DNA of 64,000 bases from Sandarakinorhabdus limnophila DSM 17366. GTDB lineage: Bacteria > Pseudomonadota > Alphaproteobacteria > Sphingomonadales > Sphingomonadaceae. The stretch covers positions 1-64,000 of the forward strand of contig NZ_ATVO01000008.1 of NCBI RefSeq assembly GCF_000420765.1. The letters are read 5' to 3'. A program made the position numbers and the translations under genes. Shown here piece by piece: positions 18,410 to 27,017 of this stretch (position 1 is the first letter of the stretch; every line of letters starts with the position of its first letter). Below the pieces are notes generated by a model. It searched no databases, was not told where the DNA came from, and saw only the letters and a list, made by a program, of their open reading frames with translations.

Positions 18410-20395
18410 TTATTCCGCCGGAACCAGAGTGGGCGCAAGGGGTGACCGCACCTGCGGCGCGCCGATGCGGAAGCGGCGATCGGCCAGGCTGGCCGCGCCG
18501 CCCATCGCCATGAGGAGCCCGCCAAACCAGATCCAGCCCACGAGGGGATGCCAGTAGATGCGCACCACCAGCCCCTGCCCGCGTGCATCCTGCTGCACAT
18601 CGCCGATGGCGACATATTGATTGCCCAGCGGCGACACGCCGATGCCGGCTTCCGTCGTCTGGCTGCCCGAAACGGTGTAAATCCGGCGTTCGGATACCAG
18701 CGCGTGTTCGTTGCCGTTCTGGCTGACCGTGAAGCGGGCGCGCAGGGCACGATAATTGGCGCCGTCCACTTCCTCGGCGCCCAGCATGGTGACGCTCACC
18801 GGTCCGGCTGCGGCCGTTTCACCGGGGCGCATCACCAGGATCTTTTCAGCGGCAAAACTCGTCATCGTCGCGATACCGGCAGTGGTGAAACCCAGACCAG
18901 CGTGGGCCAATACAAGCCCGACGGTCGCCGCCGGCGTGGTGCGCACCAGCCGCCACGAAAAGCCGCCCGCGCCCCACCAGCGCCGCACCAGCACGAGCAC
19001 AGCGCCCAGCACCAGCCAGCCGCCGAGCGCGAGACCTAACGCGGCCACGACCTGCGCCGCGCCCAGCCATAGAGTCAGCCCGGCAAGCAGCGCCGCGATC
19101 ACGGCCACCGGCACCAGCAGTTTCTTGCCCAGCACCGCCAGATCATCGCGCTTCCATGACAGCATCGGCCCGATGGTGACGAGGATGAGCAGCGGCGCCA
19201 CCAGCGGCACGAAGACGAGGTTGTAATAGGGCGGGCCGACCGAAATCTTGTTGGTGGGCGACACGGCTTCCATAATCACCGGATAGAAGGTGCCGAGGAA
19301 CACCACCGCGGTGAGCGCCATCAGCAGCAGATTGTTGAAGGTGAGCCCCGATTCACGGCTGATGCTGCCAAACAGGGCGCCGGAACGCAGCATCGGCGCG
19401 CGGGCGGCAAACAGCGCCAGTGCCGTGCCGGTGGCGCCGATGATCATGGCGAGGATGAACACGCCGCGTTCCGGATCGACCGCAAAGGCATGCACCGAAG
19501 TGAGAATGCCGGAGCGGACAAGGAAGGTGCCGATCAGCGACAGCGAGAAGGCGAGAATGGCGAGCAGGATTGTCCAACCGGCGAGGCTGCCGCGCTTTTC
19601 GGTGACGATGGCCGAATGCAGCAGCGCCGTGCCGATCAGCCATGGCATGAAGCTGGCATTTTCCACCGGATCCCAGAACCACCAGCCGCCCCAGCCCAGT
19701 TCGTAATAGGCCCAGAAACTGCCCAGCGTGATGCCGCATGTAAGCGGCACCCAGGCCGCCAGCACCCACGGCCGCATCCAGCGCGCCCACGCCGGATCGG
19801 CACGGCCTTCCAGCAAGGCAGCGACGGCAAAGCTGAAGGTGACGGAAAAGCCGACATATCCCAGGTACAGCAGCGGCGGGTGGAAGACGAGGCCGGGATC
19901 CTGGAGCAACGGGTTCAATTCCGCGCCGTCGAGCGGCACCGGGAACAGGCGCTCAAACGGGTTGGACGTGAACAACGCAAAGGCAAGGAAGGCAACGCTG
20001 ATCATCGCCTGCACCGAAAGGATGCGCGCCTGCAGCGTGACGCGCAGATTGTCGCCAAAGCGCGCGATGCCAGCACCATAGATCGACAGCACCAGCACCC
20101 ACAGCAGCATGGAGCCTTCGTGATTGCCCCACGTCGCCGCCAGCCGGTAGGGCAGCGGTTGCGACAGGGCGCTGTGATTGGCGACCAGCTTGACCGAGAA
20201 ATCGGCCTGGCCGAACAGCGTCATCAGGCAGCCAAAGCTGATGGCGATCAGCAAAGCCTGCAAGGCCGCCGCGCTGCGCCCGAACGCCATCAGCGCCGCA
20301 TCCCCGCGGATCGCGCCCAGCATCGGCAGCACCGCTTGCGCAACCGCCACCAGCAAGGTGAGGATCAGGGCGAAATGGCCGATTTCGGCAAGCAT
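18410..20395 (-). CDS. ccmF: haem lyase CcmF
   Basis: This 661-residue polytopic membrane protein attaches haem to CxxCH cysteines together with CcmH/I. Family marks are ATWGNHEGSMLLWVLVLS, the tryptophan-rich WWD signature WGGWWFWDPVENASFMPWL, and conserved histidines including the one in ATWGNHEG. The length is typical. It is the first gene of ccmF-G-H-I; ccmA-E are not in the window. It is divergent from the flavoprotein at 20564, so the 168-base gap must hold both promoters. The neighbourhood suits a locus whose divergent partner needs ten covalent haems. Confidence 0.96.
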   Translation of the reverse strand: MLAEIGHFALILTLLVAVAQAVLPMLGAIRGDAALMAFGRSAAALQALLIAISFGCLMTLFGQADFSVKLVANHSALSQPLPYRLAATWGNHEGSMLLWVLVLSIYGAGIARFGDNLRVTLQARILSVQAMISVAFLAFALFTSNPFERLFPVPLDGAELNPLLQDPGLVFHPPLLYLGYVGFSVTFSFAVAALLEGRADPAWARWMRPWVLAAWVPLTCGITLGSFWAYYELGWGGWWFWDPVENASFMPWLIGTALLHSAIVTEKRGSLAGWTILLAILAFSLSLIGTFLVRSGILTSVHAFAVDPERGVFILAMIIGATGTALALFAARAPMLRSGALFGSISRESGLTFNNLLLMALTAVVFLGTFYPVIMEAVSPTNKISVGPPYYNLVFVPLVAPLLILVTIGPMLSWKRDDLAVLGKKLLVPVAVIAALLAGLTLWLGAAQVVAALGLALGGWLVLGAVLVLVRRWWGAGGFSWRLVRTTPAATVGLVLAHAGLGFTTAGIATMTSFAAEKILVMRPGETAAAGPVSVTMLGAEEVDGANYRALRARFTVSQNGNEHALVSERRIYTVSGSQTTEAGIGVSPLGNQYVAIGDVQQDARGQGLVVRIYWHPLVGWIWFGGLLMAMGGAASLADRRFRIGAPQVRSPLAPTLVPAE

Positions 20396-20503
20396 CTGCG
20401 GGTGGTCTCCAACGGTTGGCGGCGGCAGAATGGCGAAATATTGCCTCTGCTTGCATTCTTGCTCTAGCCGATACGTATGAAGATGCTAGGGATTTATCTG
20501 GAA

Positions 20504-20527
20504 TCAAAGCGCTGCTACAGGCTTTGA
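20504..20527. promoter_or_regulatory. inverted repeat TCAAAGC-N10-GCTTTGA upstream of the redox module
   Basis: Two perfect seven-base arms lie ten bases apart, 37 bases before the flavoprotein start and 109 bases before ccmF on the other side. The symmetry and spacing suit a dimeric regulator. It is not a canonical CRP (TGTGA-N6-TCACA) or FNR (TTGAT-N4-ATCAA) site. It could also fold as a hairpin in the 5' leader. The function is inferred from position only. Confidence 0.45.
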
Positions 20528-20563
20528 ATCGAAGGGTGTGAGCCCGGGGGGGGCAAGATCATT

Positions 20564-23095
20564 GTGACGACGTACCGCATCGCGATTGTGGGATCGGGGC
20601 CTGCCGGGCTTTCGGCAGCGGCTCATGCTGCCAAGTTGGGGCTGAGCCATATCCTGCTCGAAAAGACCGACCATCTGTCGGATACGATCTACAAATACCA
20701 GAAGGGCAAGCATGTGATGGCAACGCCATCGCAACTGGTTCTGCGCTCGCCGCTGGATTTCGAAGCCGGCAAGCGCGAGGTTATTCTGGGCACCTGGAAT
20801 GAGCAGACGGCCGCCGCCGGCGTGAACGTCAAGCACGGCGCTGAAGTGAAGAACATCGTTGGCACCGGCGCGCCCATCCCCGGATCGGTGATGCCGATCG
20901 TGAGCCGCAACCGCGATGGCACGACCAGCACGACCGAACTGCAGCGCAACGCCCCGCCCTATCGCCTGACGCTGGTGAGCGGCGAAGAGATCATGGCCGA
21001 AACCGTGATCATGGCGCTCGGCACCCAGGGCAACCCCAATCTGATGGGCTGCCCGGGTGGCAACCTGCCTCATGTCCAGTACCAGCTCGACGATCCCACC
21101 GAATATACCGACGAACATATCTTTGTGATCGGCGGCGGCGATGCCGGGATCGAAAATGCGCTGGGCCTGTGCGCCGATCCGGCGCAGAACAACACGGTCA
21201 CGCTGATCAACCGTACTGCCGATTTCCCCACCGCCAAGGATGCTAACGTCAAGGCGCTGATGGCGGCGCGCGATTCGGGGCGCATCAGCATCATGGCCGA
21301 AGCCAACACCACAGCGGTGGAACCCGGCTTCATTACGGTTGAAACCCGCGATGGCGAAGTGCGGGCGCGCTGCGACCGGATTATCGCCCGTATCGGTTCG
21401 GCACCGCCGCGCAGCTTTGTCGAAGGCTGCGGCATCGAATTTGCCAGCGCCGACCGGCTCGCCTTCCCCAAGCTTTCCGCCACCTTCGAATCGACCGCGC
21501 CGGGCATCTATGTCACCGGCGCGCTGGCCGGCTATCCTTTGATCAAGCACTGCATGAACCAGGGCCACGACGTGGTGGAGTTCATCAACGGCAATCTCGA
21601 TCTCAAGCCCGCCGACGAACCGATCCTGGAAGCCAAATTTGCCGGCCTGCCCGGCAAGCGCAGCGTTGCCGAATGGCTGGAATATTTGCGGACAAGCGTT
21701 TCGATCCTGAATGGCATGAGCAGCCTGCAGATACGCGAATTCATGCTGGACTCGAGCGTGAAGCGTTATGCGCAGGGTGAGGTGATCTTCGAACGCAACG
21801 CCCCCGGTTCATCGCTGTTCGGCATTGCCGATGGCGAGGTGGTGGTGGAAGTGAATCCAAACGATCCGTCCATAACCGTGTCAATCGGCACCGGGCAGAT
21901 TTTTGGCGAAGTCGGCCTGATTTCCGGCCGGCGGCGCGGGGCGACCATCAAGGCCGCGCGCGATACCATCGTGGTGGAAATCAGCCGCAATGCCGCGCTG
22001 AAACTGATGAGCCAGGTGCCATCGGCATCGCGCGAGATCACCCGCATCAACACCGAACGCACCTTGCTGCAGATCTTCAAATCAGGCCTCGCGCCCGCCG
22101 ATCTGGTCGACGTGATCGCCGGCGCCAAGGTGGAAACCATCCGTTCCGGCCAGGCCATCATCAAGGAAGGCGAAACCGGCGACGACATCTTCATCATCCG
22201 CTCCGGCTCGATGGTGGTGGAAAAGTCGATCGGCGGCAAACCGGTGTTCCTCAGTTATGTTCCCGCCGGCAGCTTTGTTGGCGAGATGAGCGTGATCGAC
22301 GGCAGTGCGCGTTCTGCCACGGTGCGCGCGGCGGTGAAGAGCGACGTGATCCGCCTTTCGGGCGAACCGTTCCGCGCGCTGCTCGCCACCAAGCCGCAAT
22401 TGCTCGACAAGTTGCGCGGCGAAATGGCCAGCCGCACCCAGCTCAACAATTTTGTCGAATCCAAGAAGGACAGCTTCTCCGGCGTGGTCGACATGTACAC
22501 CGGGGTGGCAAACTTCCTGGTGGAACAGGGCCTGGGTGAAGCCACCGACGTGCTGCTCATCGATGAGAAATTGTGCGTTGGTTGCGACAATTGCGAGAAG
22601 GCCTGCGCCGATACGCATGACGGCCTGTCGCGGCTGGATCGCGAGGCCGGGCGCACCTATGCCCATCTGCATGTGCCGACCAGCTGCCGCCACTGCGAAC
22701 ATCCGCACTGCATGGCCGATTGCCCGCCCAACGCCATCCACCGCGGGCCCACCGGCGAAGTCTATATTGATGAAACCTGCATCGGCTGCGGCAACTGCCA
22801 GCGCAACTGCCCCTATGGCGTGATCCGGCTCGACAAGACGCCGCCGAAAAAGCCGTGGCTGCTCAGCTGGTTCATGTTCGGCAGCGGCCCCGGCCCCGGC
22901 GAAGCCAGCCACAAATGGGCCAAGAAACATGATCCCGCCTATGCCGAAAAGGCCAAGAAGGCGATAAAGTGCGACATGTGTTCGGGCCAAGAAGGCGGCC
23001 CGGCCTGCGTGCGCTCTTGCCCCACTGGCGCTGCCATTCGTGTCTCGCCGGAACAATTCCTCGGTGTCGCCCTGATGAAACGGGAGGACCGCTGA
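20564..23095 (+). CDS. FAD oxidoreductase with two cyclic-nucleotide-binding domains and a four-cluster ferredoxin domain
   Basis: This 843-residue cytoplasmic protein has several domains. Residues 1-330 form a two-dinucleotide-binding flavoprotein of thioredoxin-reductase type, with IVGSGPAGLSAAAHA near residue 8 for FAD and VIGGGDAGIENALG near 187 for NAD(P). The redox-active CxxC of thioredoxin reductases is absent. Two cNMP-binding domains follow. The first has FGEVGLISGRRRGATI (Gly448-Glu449) and the second VGEMSVIDGSARSATV (Gly573-Glu574), with the phosphate-binding Arg present. From residue 671 comes a DmsB/NrfC-like domain with sixteen cysteines in four groups (CVGCDNCEKAC, CRHCEHPHCMADC, CIGCGNCQRNC, CDMC...CVRSC), enough for four [4Fe-4S] clusters. 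The GTG start follows a G-rich stretch. Its TGA overlaps the next ATG. Likely role: cNMP-controlled electron transfer from NAD(P)H to the membrane partner (inference). Confidence 0.85.
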   Translation: MTTYRIAIVGSGPAGLSAAAHAAKLGLSHILLEKTDHLSDTIYKYQKGKHVMATPSQLVLRSPLDFEAGKREVILGTWNEQTAAAGVNVKHGAEVKNIVGTGAPIPGSVMPIVSRNRDGTTSTTELQRNAPPYRLTLVSGEEIMAETVIMALGTQGNPNLMGCPGGNLPHVQYQLDDPTEYTDEHIFVIGGGDAGIENALGLCADPAQNNTVTLINRTADFPTAKDANVKALMAARDSGRISIMAEANTTAVEPGFITVETRDGEVRARCDRIIARIGSAPPRSFVEGCGIEFASADRLAFPKLSATFESTAPGIYVTGALAGYPLIKHCMNQGHDVVEFINGNLDLKPADEPILEAKFAGLPGKRSVAEWLEYLRTSVSILNGMSSLQIREFMLDSSVKRYAQGEVIFERNAPGSSLFGIADGEVVVEVNPNDPSITVSIGTGQIFGEVGLISGRRRGATIKAARDTIVVEISRNAALKLMSQVPSASREITRINTERTLLQIFKSGLAPADLVDVIAGAKVETIRSGQAIIKEGETGDDIFIIRSGSMVVEKSIGGKPVFLSYVPAGSFVGEMSVIDGSARSATVRAAVKSDVIRLSGEPFRALLATKPQLLDKLRGEMASRTQLNNFVESKKDSFSGVVDMYTGVANFLVEQGLGEATDVLLIDEKLCVGCDNCEKACADTHDGLSRLDREAGRTYAHLHVPTSCRHCEHPHCMADCPPNAIHRGPTGEVYIDETCIGCGNCQRNCPYGVIRLDKTPPKKPWLLSWFMFGSGPGPGEASHKWAKKHDPAYAEKAKKAIKCDMCSGQEGGPACVRSCPTGAAIRVSPEQFLGVALMKREDR

Positions 23096-24000
23096 TGGCC
23101 AGCAAGACACAGGCCAGCCGGGCGATGACCGGCAAGGCCGTCACTCGCGCGCCGCGTGACACCGCGCACGAGGGCTTCCTCAATCACAAGCGCGGGCGCT
23201 GGGCCAAGGTGGCGATCACCCTGAGCGTGGTGGCCCTCGGCGCTTATCTGCTCACCGATCCGGTGCCGCGCCACAATGGCGGCACCTGGCTGGGCTATCT
23301 GCTCGGCAGCATCGGCGCCGGCATGATCGTCTGGCTGTCGCTGCTGGGCGTACGCAAGCGCGTGATCGGATCAAAGCCGTTCAGCCTGAAGGGCTGGACC
23401 AGTGCGCACGTCTATCTGGGTCTGTCGCTGATCGTCGTGGGCACGCTGCACACCGGCTTCCAGCTGGGCTGGAACGTGCACACGCTGGCGTGGGCGCTCA
23501 TGATGATCGTAATCCTGTCTGGCCTGTGGGGCATCAGCCTCTATGCGACCCTGCCCGAACGCTTGTCGGCCAACCGCGGCGAGGTCACGCAGTTGCAGAT
23601 GCTGGAAGCAATCCGCACCCTCGATCGTCAGCTCGACATAGCCGCACAGCCGCTGGATGCCGACGACGCGGCGCTGGTGCGGATGAGCCTGGAAGATTGC
23701 CGCATCGCCGGTTCGCTGGGCCAGCGTTTGTCGGGCAATTACGCCAATGATGGCAACGCCCGGGCGCTGGCGATCATCATCGAAAAGGTGATGACTGGCC
23801 GGCGCACCGGCCGGGTCGATGATCGCCTGGAGCAGATCGAATTCCTGCTGGAAAGGAAGGAGGCGGCGCTGGCCCAGGCCCGCCGCCATATACGTATGAA
23901 AACTCAATTGGAATTGTGGCTTTACGTGCATGTGCCGGTAACGATCGCGCTGCTGGCAGCATTGCTGGCGCACATCATTTCCGTGTTCCTGTACTGGTAA
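23095..24000 (+). CDS. five-helix membrane protein, probable di-haem cytochrome b of the redox module
   Basis: This 301-residue protein has hydrophobic segments near residues 39-57, 65-90, 104-122, 128-150 and 275-300, and a long soluble stretch at about 160-270. Histidines sit inside or at the ends of the helices: His105 (SAHVYLG), His119 (GTLHTGF), His129 (NVHTLAW), His279 (YVHVPV) and His293 (AHIISV). That pattern fits two b-type haems, as in cytochrome b561 or the ferric-reductase fold, though no family signature is certain. Its ATG overlaps the flavoprotein TGA, and the decaheme gene follows 13 bases later. It probably carries electrons from the ferredoxin domain across the inner membrane. 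Confidence 0.75.
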   Translation: MASKTQASRAMTGKAVTRAPRDTAHEGFLNHKRGRWAKVAITLSVVALGAYLLTDPVPRHNGGTWLGYLLGSIGAGMIVWLSLLGVRKRVIGSKPFSLKGWTSAHVYLGLSLIVVGTLHTGFQLGWNVHTLAWALMMIVILSGLWGISLYATLPERLSANRGEVTQLQMLEAIRTLDRQLDIAAQPLDADDAALVRMSLEDCRIAGSLGQRLSGNYANDGNARALAIIIEKVMTGRRTGRVDDRLEQIEFLLERKEAALAQARRHIRMKTQLELWLYVHVPVTIALLAALLAHIISVFLYW

Positions 24001-24013
24001 GGGGGAGGCGGGC

Positions 24014-25945
24014 ATGAGCTTTATCGTTCGCCAGGTCGCCAAGCGCGCCGATGGTGGGGACATCATTCGCACCCGCACGTTGGTGCAGGCCGAATTGACC
24101 GTTGGCAGAGGCACGGATTGCGATATCCAGCTGGCCGATCTGGCCGTGATGCTGCGCCACGCCCGGCTGGTGCAGATTACCGCCGGCAAGGTAAGTGTGG
24201 AAACCACCGGCGGTGTGCCGGTGGAAGTGGGCGGCAAGTTCGTCACCCGCGCCGATCTGGCCGTGGCCGAGAATCCCACCATCGATATCGGCCCGTTCCG
24301 GCTGTCGCTGTCCCCCGGGGAGGACGGCGCCGTTGCCATCACCGCCGAACGCGTGGTGCCGCCGATCGAAGCCGCCGATGCGGCGCATGAAACCAGCATC
24401 TTCTCGCTTTCCGGCGCGATGCCGACCAAGCGCCGCATGGCGTGGATTGGCGGGCTGGCGGTGCTGGTGCTGCTGTTGCTGGTGCCGCTGTTCCACTTCA
24501 TCGGTGAAGGCGAACCCGCACTGCCCCAGACGATGGTGGCTGAAGCCGCCCGGCCGGTCACCCCCGGCCAGGGCTTTGGTGATGGAAAATTGTCTGTCCC
24601 CACGGCCCGGCCCGCGGCTGCCGGCGGCTTTGCCCCGGATGAAAGCTGGTCGAGCGGCACGCTCTCAGATGCCCACGCCAGCCTGTCCAACAATTGCAGC
24701 GCCTGTCACCAGAAGGCGTTTGTTTCAGTGACCGATGGCGCCTGCCAGGCGTGCCACACGGCTTCGGCCCTGCCCGATCACGCTGCACCGGCACGCATGG
24801 CCAAGGGCCGGCTGCCCGACGGCGGCGTGATGGGCGCCGCGCACAGCGCCTTCAATCTGCCGCAGGGCCGCTGCACCAGCTGCCACAAGGAACATGAAGG
24901 CGCAGCCACCGTCATGACCGTGGCGGAAAGCTTCTGCACCGATTGCCACGGCGGCCTGAAATCGCGCCTTGCCGATACGGCGGTCGCCAACGTGCCGGGC
25001 TGGGCCAAGCACCCGGATTTCCGGGCCACGCTGGTCTCCTCGCCATCGGCGGACAAGCCGGTCTTCACCCGCACCGCCCTCGCCGGCGCGCGGGAGAAAT
25101 CGGGGCTGATCTACCCGCACGACATCCACCAATCCACCACCAACGCGGTTGCCAACATGGCACAGAAACAGCGGCTGCCGCAGGGTGCCGATGGCGCCCT
25201 GCCCTGCAGCTACTGCCACAAGGCCGATAGTGACCAGGTGCGGTTCAAACCGATCGACATGGAAGCCAATTGCGGCGCCTGCCACGATTTGGCCTTTGCC
25301 CGCGATGGCGGCACCGTCCGCACACTGCCGCACGGCAAACCCGCCCAGGTGGCCGGCATCATCCGCGATTTCACCCTGTCCGAAAGCTTTGCGCCGCGCG
25401 CTGGTGTGCAACGCCTGAGCTTTGATCGTCACCTGCCCGGCAAGGCGCCGCCGCCGCTGCCCGGCGGCAATCCGGCGGCCCGCGCCCAGGCGGCCGTGGT
25501 GAGCGTGTTTACCGGCAAGGGCCTGTGCACGGAATGCCATGTCGTCACGGATACCGGTGCAGCCGATCTCACCCGGCGTTTCGCCATCGCCCCGGTCAGC
25601 ATCAACGATCATTATCTGCCGCAGGGCCAGTTCCCGCATGGCAAGCACAAGAGCTATGACGCCAAGACCGGCCAGGCCGCCTGTGTCGCCTGCCACACCG
25701 GCGTGACGAAATCCAAGGTCTCCACCGACGTGAACATTCCCGGCGTTGCCAATTGCCGCGAATGCCACGGCGCTCCGGCGAAGACCCTGCTCAGCACTAC
25801 GGCCAAGGCCGGCGCCAGTTGCGACACCTGCCATGGCTTTCATGATGGGGTTGCGCCCACAGGTGCGCTCCCCGCCGGCCATGTCCAACCCGCCCGGGTT
25901 GCCGGGCGGCAGGCTGCTGGCCGCAGCCGGCAGACACCGGCCTGA
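24014..25945 (+). CDS. membrane-anchored FHA-domain decaheme c-type cytochrome
   Basis: This 643-residue protein has three parts. Residues 1-120 look like an FHA domain (VGRGTDCDIQL, then LRHARL), which in other proteins recognises phosphothreonine. A transmembrane helix follows at about 143-164 (AWIGGLAVLVLLLLVPLF). The rest is periplasmic with ten CxxCH haem-binding motifs at Cys228, 244, 287, 308, 398, 420, 505, 557, 581 and 603. Between motifs there are further histidines able to serve as distal ligands. The last 30 residues are basic. There is no classical signal peptide; the internal helix must act as the export anchor, leaving FHA in the cytoplasm. It is the third gene of the module and needs the divergently encoded Ccm proteins. 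The electron acceptor is unknown. Confidence 0.85.
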   Translation: MSFIVRQVAKRADGGDIIRTRTLVQAELTVGRGTDCDIQLADLAVMLRHARLVQITAGKVSVETTGGVPVEVGGKFVTRADLAVAENPTIDIGPFRLSLSPGEDGAVAITAERVVPPIEAADAAHETSIFSLSGAMPTKRRMAWIGGLAVLVLLLLVPLFHFIGEGEPALPQTMVAEAARPVTPGQGFGDGKLSVPTARPAAAGGFAPDESWSSGTLSDAHASLSNNCSACHQKAFVSVTDGACQACHTASALPDHAAPARMAKGRLPDGGVMGAAHSAFNLPQGRCTSCHKEHEGAATVMTVAESFCTDCHGGLKSRLADTAVANVPGWAKHPDFRATLVSSPSADKPVFTRTALAGAREKSGLIYPHDIHQSTTNAVANMAQKQRLPQGADGALPCSYCHKADSDQVRFKPIDMEANCGACHDLAFARDGGTVRTLPHGKPAQVAGIIRDFTLSESFAPRAGVQRLSFDRHLPGKAPPPLPGGNPAARAQAAVVSVFTGKGLCTECHVVTDTGAADLTRRFAIAPVSINDHYLPQGQFPHGKHKSYDAKTGQAACVACHTGVTKSKVSTDVNIPGVANCRECHGAPAKTLLSTTAKAGASCDTCHGFHDGVAPTGALPAGHVQPARVAGRQAAGRSRQTPA

Positions 25946-26069
25946 TGCGCGGCGCCCCTTATCATCGCCGCATCGTTGCGTCAGTTGCTGCCTTCGTGCC
26001 GTATCTGGTCAGGCAACGGCCATCTGGGGGGCAGCCCGCGCGTTGTGAGTCGACGCATAGAGGCGCGAG

Positions 26070-26924
26070 ATGCTGATTGCCCAGGTGACCGATATCCACC
26101 TTGGTTTCCAGCCGGATGATCCGGCGGAAATGAACCGCAAGCGCTTCGACGAGGTGGTGGAATCGCTGCTGGCGCTCACTCCGCAGCCCGATCTGTTGCT
26201 GGCCACCGGCGATCTCAGCGAAAGCGGCAGCATCACGTCTTATGAGACCCTGAAAAGCATCGCCGAACGTCTGCCGTTTCCGGTGCATTTCGCGCTGGGC
26301 AATCATGATCTCAGGGCCAATTTCCGCAGCGTCTTTCCCGATGTGCCGGTGAGCGGCACCGGCCATGTGCAATATGCCTTCGTGCACGGCCCGCTGCGCT
26401 TCGTGGTGCTCGACACGCTGCAGGAAGGGCACCACGGCGGCGCGCTTTCCGCCGAACAGGCCACGTGGCTGGATGAAACGCTGCTGGAAGACAATCGGCC
26501 GACCGTGCTTGTCCTCCATCACCCGCCAATCGAAAGCGGCAACGGCTGGATGACCGAGGATCTGCATGCACCCTGGGTACAGCGCCTGGCCGAAGTGGTG
26601 CGCCGCCACCCGCAGATCATCCGCATGATCACCGGGCACCTCCATCGCGCCATCGTCACCGGCTGGCACGGCACCACGCTCGCCGTGTGTCCCTCATCGG
26701 CGCCGCAAGTCGCCATCGATTTTCGCGAGATCGACGGTGAGAATCCCGATGGCCGCGACATGATCGTGGCTGAACCGCCTGGCTTTGCGCTGCATTACTG
26801 GACTGGGCGCGACCTGATCAGCCATTTCTGCGCCGGCGGCGAACACCCGGTGCTGGCCCGCTACAACGCGCGCATGCAGCCGACGGTTCAGCATATCCTG
26901 GCAGAGCGCACCGAGGCGCAGTGA
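26070..26924 (+). CDS. metallophosphoesterase, CpdA-like cyclic nucleotide phosphodiesterase
   Basis: This 284-residue cytoplasmic protein has the complete set of class III phosphodiesterase metal motifs: QVTDIHLG (DxH), LLATGDLSESG (GD), FALGNHDLR (GNHD), VLHHPPIESG and MITGHLHRAIV (GHxH). This matches CpdA, which hydrolyses 3',5'-cAMP to AMP. The length is close to the family norm. It starts 124 bases after the decaheme gene on the same strand and is followed by a terminator at 26966. Substrate choice (cAMP, cGMP or another phosphodiester) cannot be fixed by motif. Its position beside a protein with two cNMP-binding domains suggests it turns off their ligand. Confidence 0.82.
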   Translation: MLIAQVTDIHLGFQPDDPAEMNRKRFDEVVESLLALTPQPDLLLATGDLSESGSITSYETLKSIAERLPFPVHFALGNHDLRANFRSVFPDVPVSGTGHVQYAFVHGPLRFVVLDTLQEGHHGGALSAEQATWLDETLLEDNRPTVLVLHHPPIESGNGWMTEDLHAPWVQRLAEVVRRHPQIIRMITGHLHRAIVTGWHGTTLAVCPSSAPQVAIDFREIDGENPDGRDMIVAEPPGFALHYWTGRDLISHFCAGGEHPVLARYNARMQPTVQHILAERTEAQ

Positions 26925-26965
26925 GCCGGACGGCCAGTGGCAAAGCCGCGCCGTCAAACGAAACG

Positions 26966-26998
26966 AAAAAGGGCGGCCTGTTGGGGCCGCCCTTTTTT
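26966..26998. terminator. bidirectional intrinsic terminator between the phosphodiesterase and dnaN
   Basis: A strong GC hairpin (gggcggcc tgttg ggccgccc) is flanked by a run of A on the left and of T on the right. It can therefore stop transcription from both convergent genes. Confidence 0.9.
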
Positions 26999-27017
26999 TC
27001 GCTCGCTTTCGCTCGCT

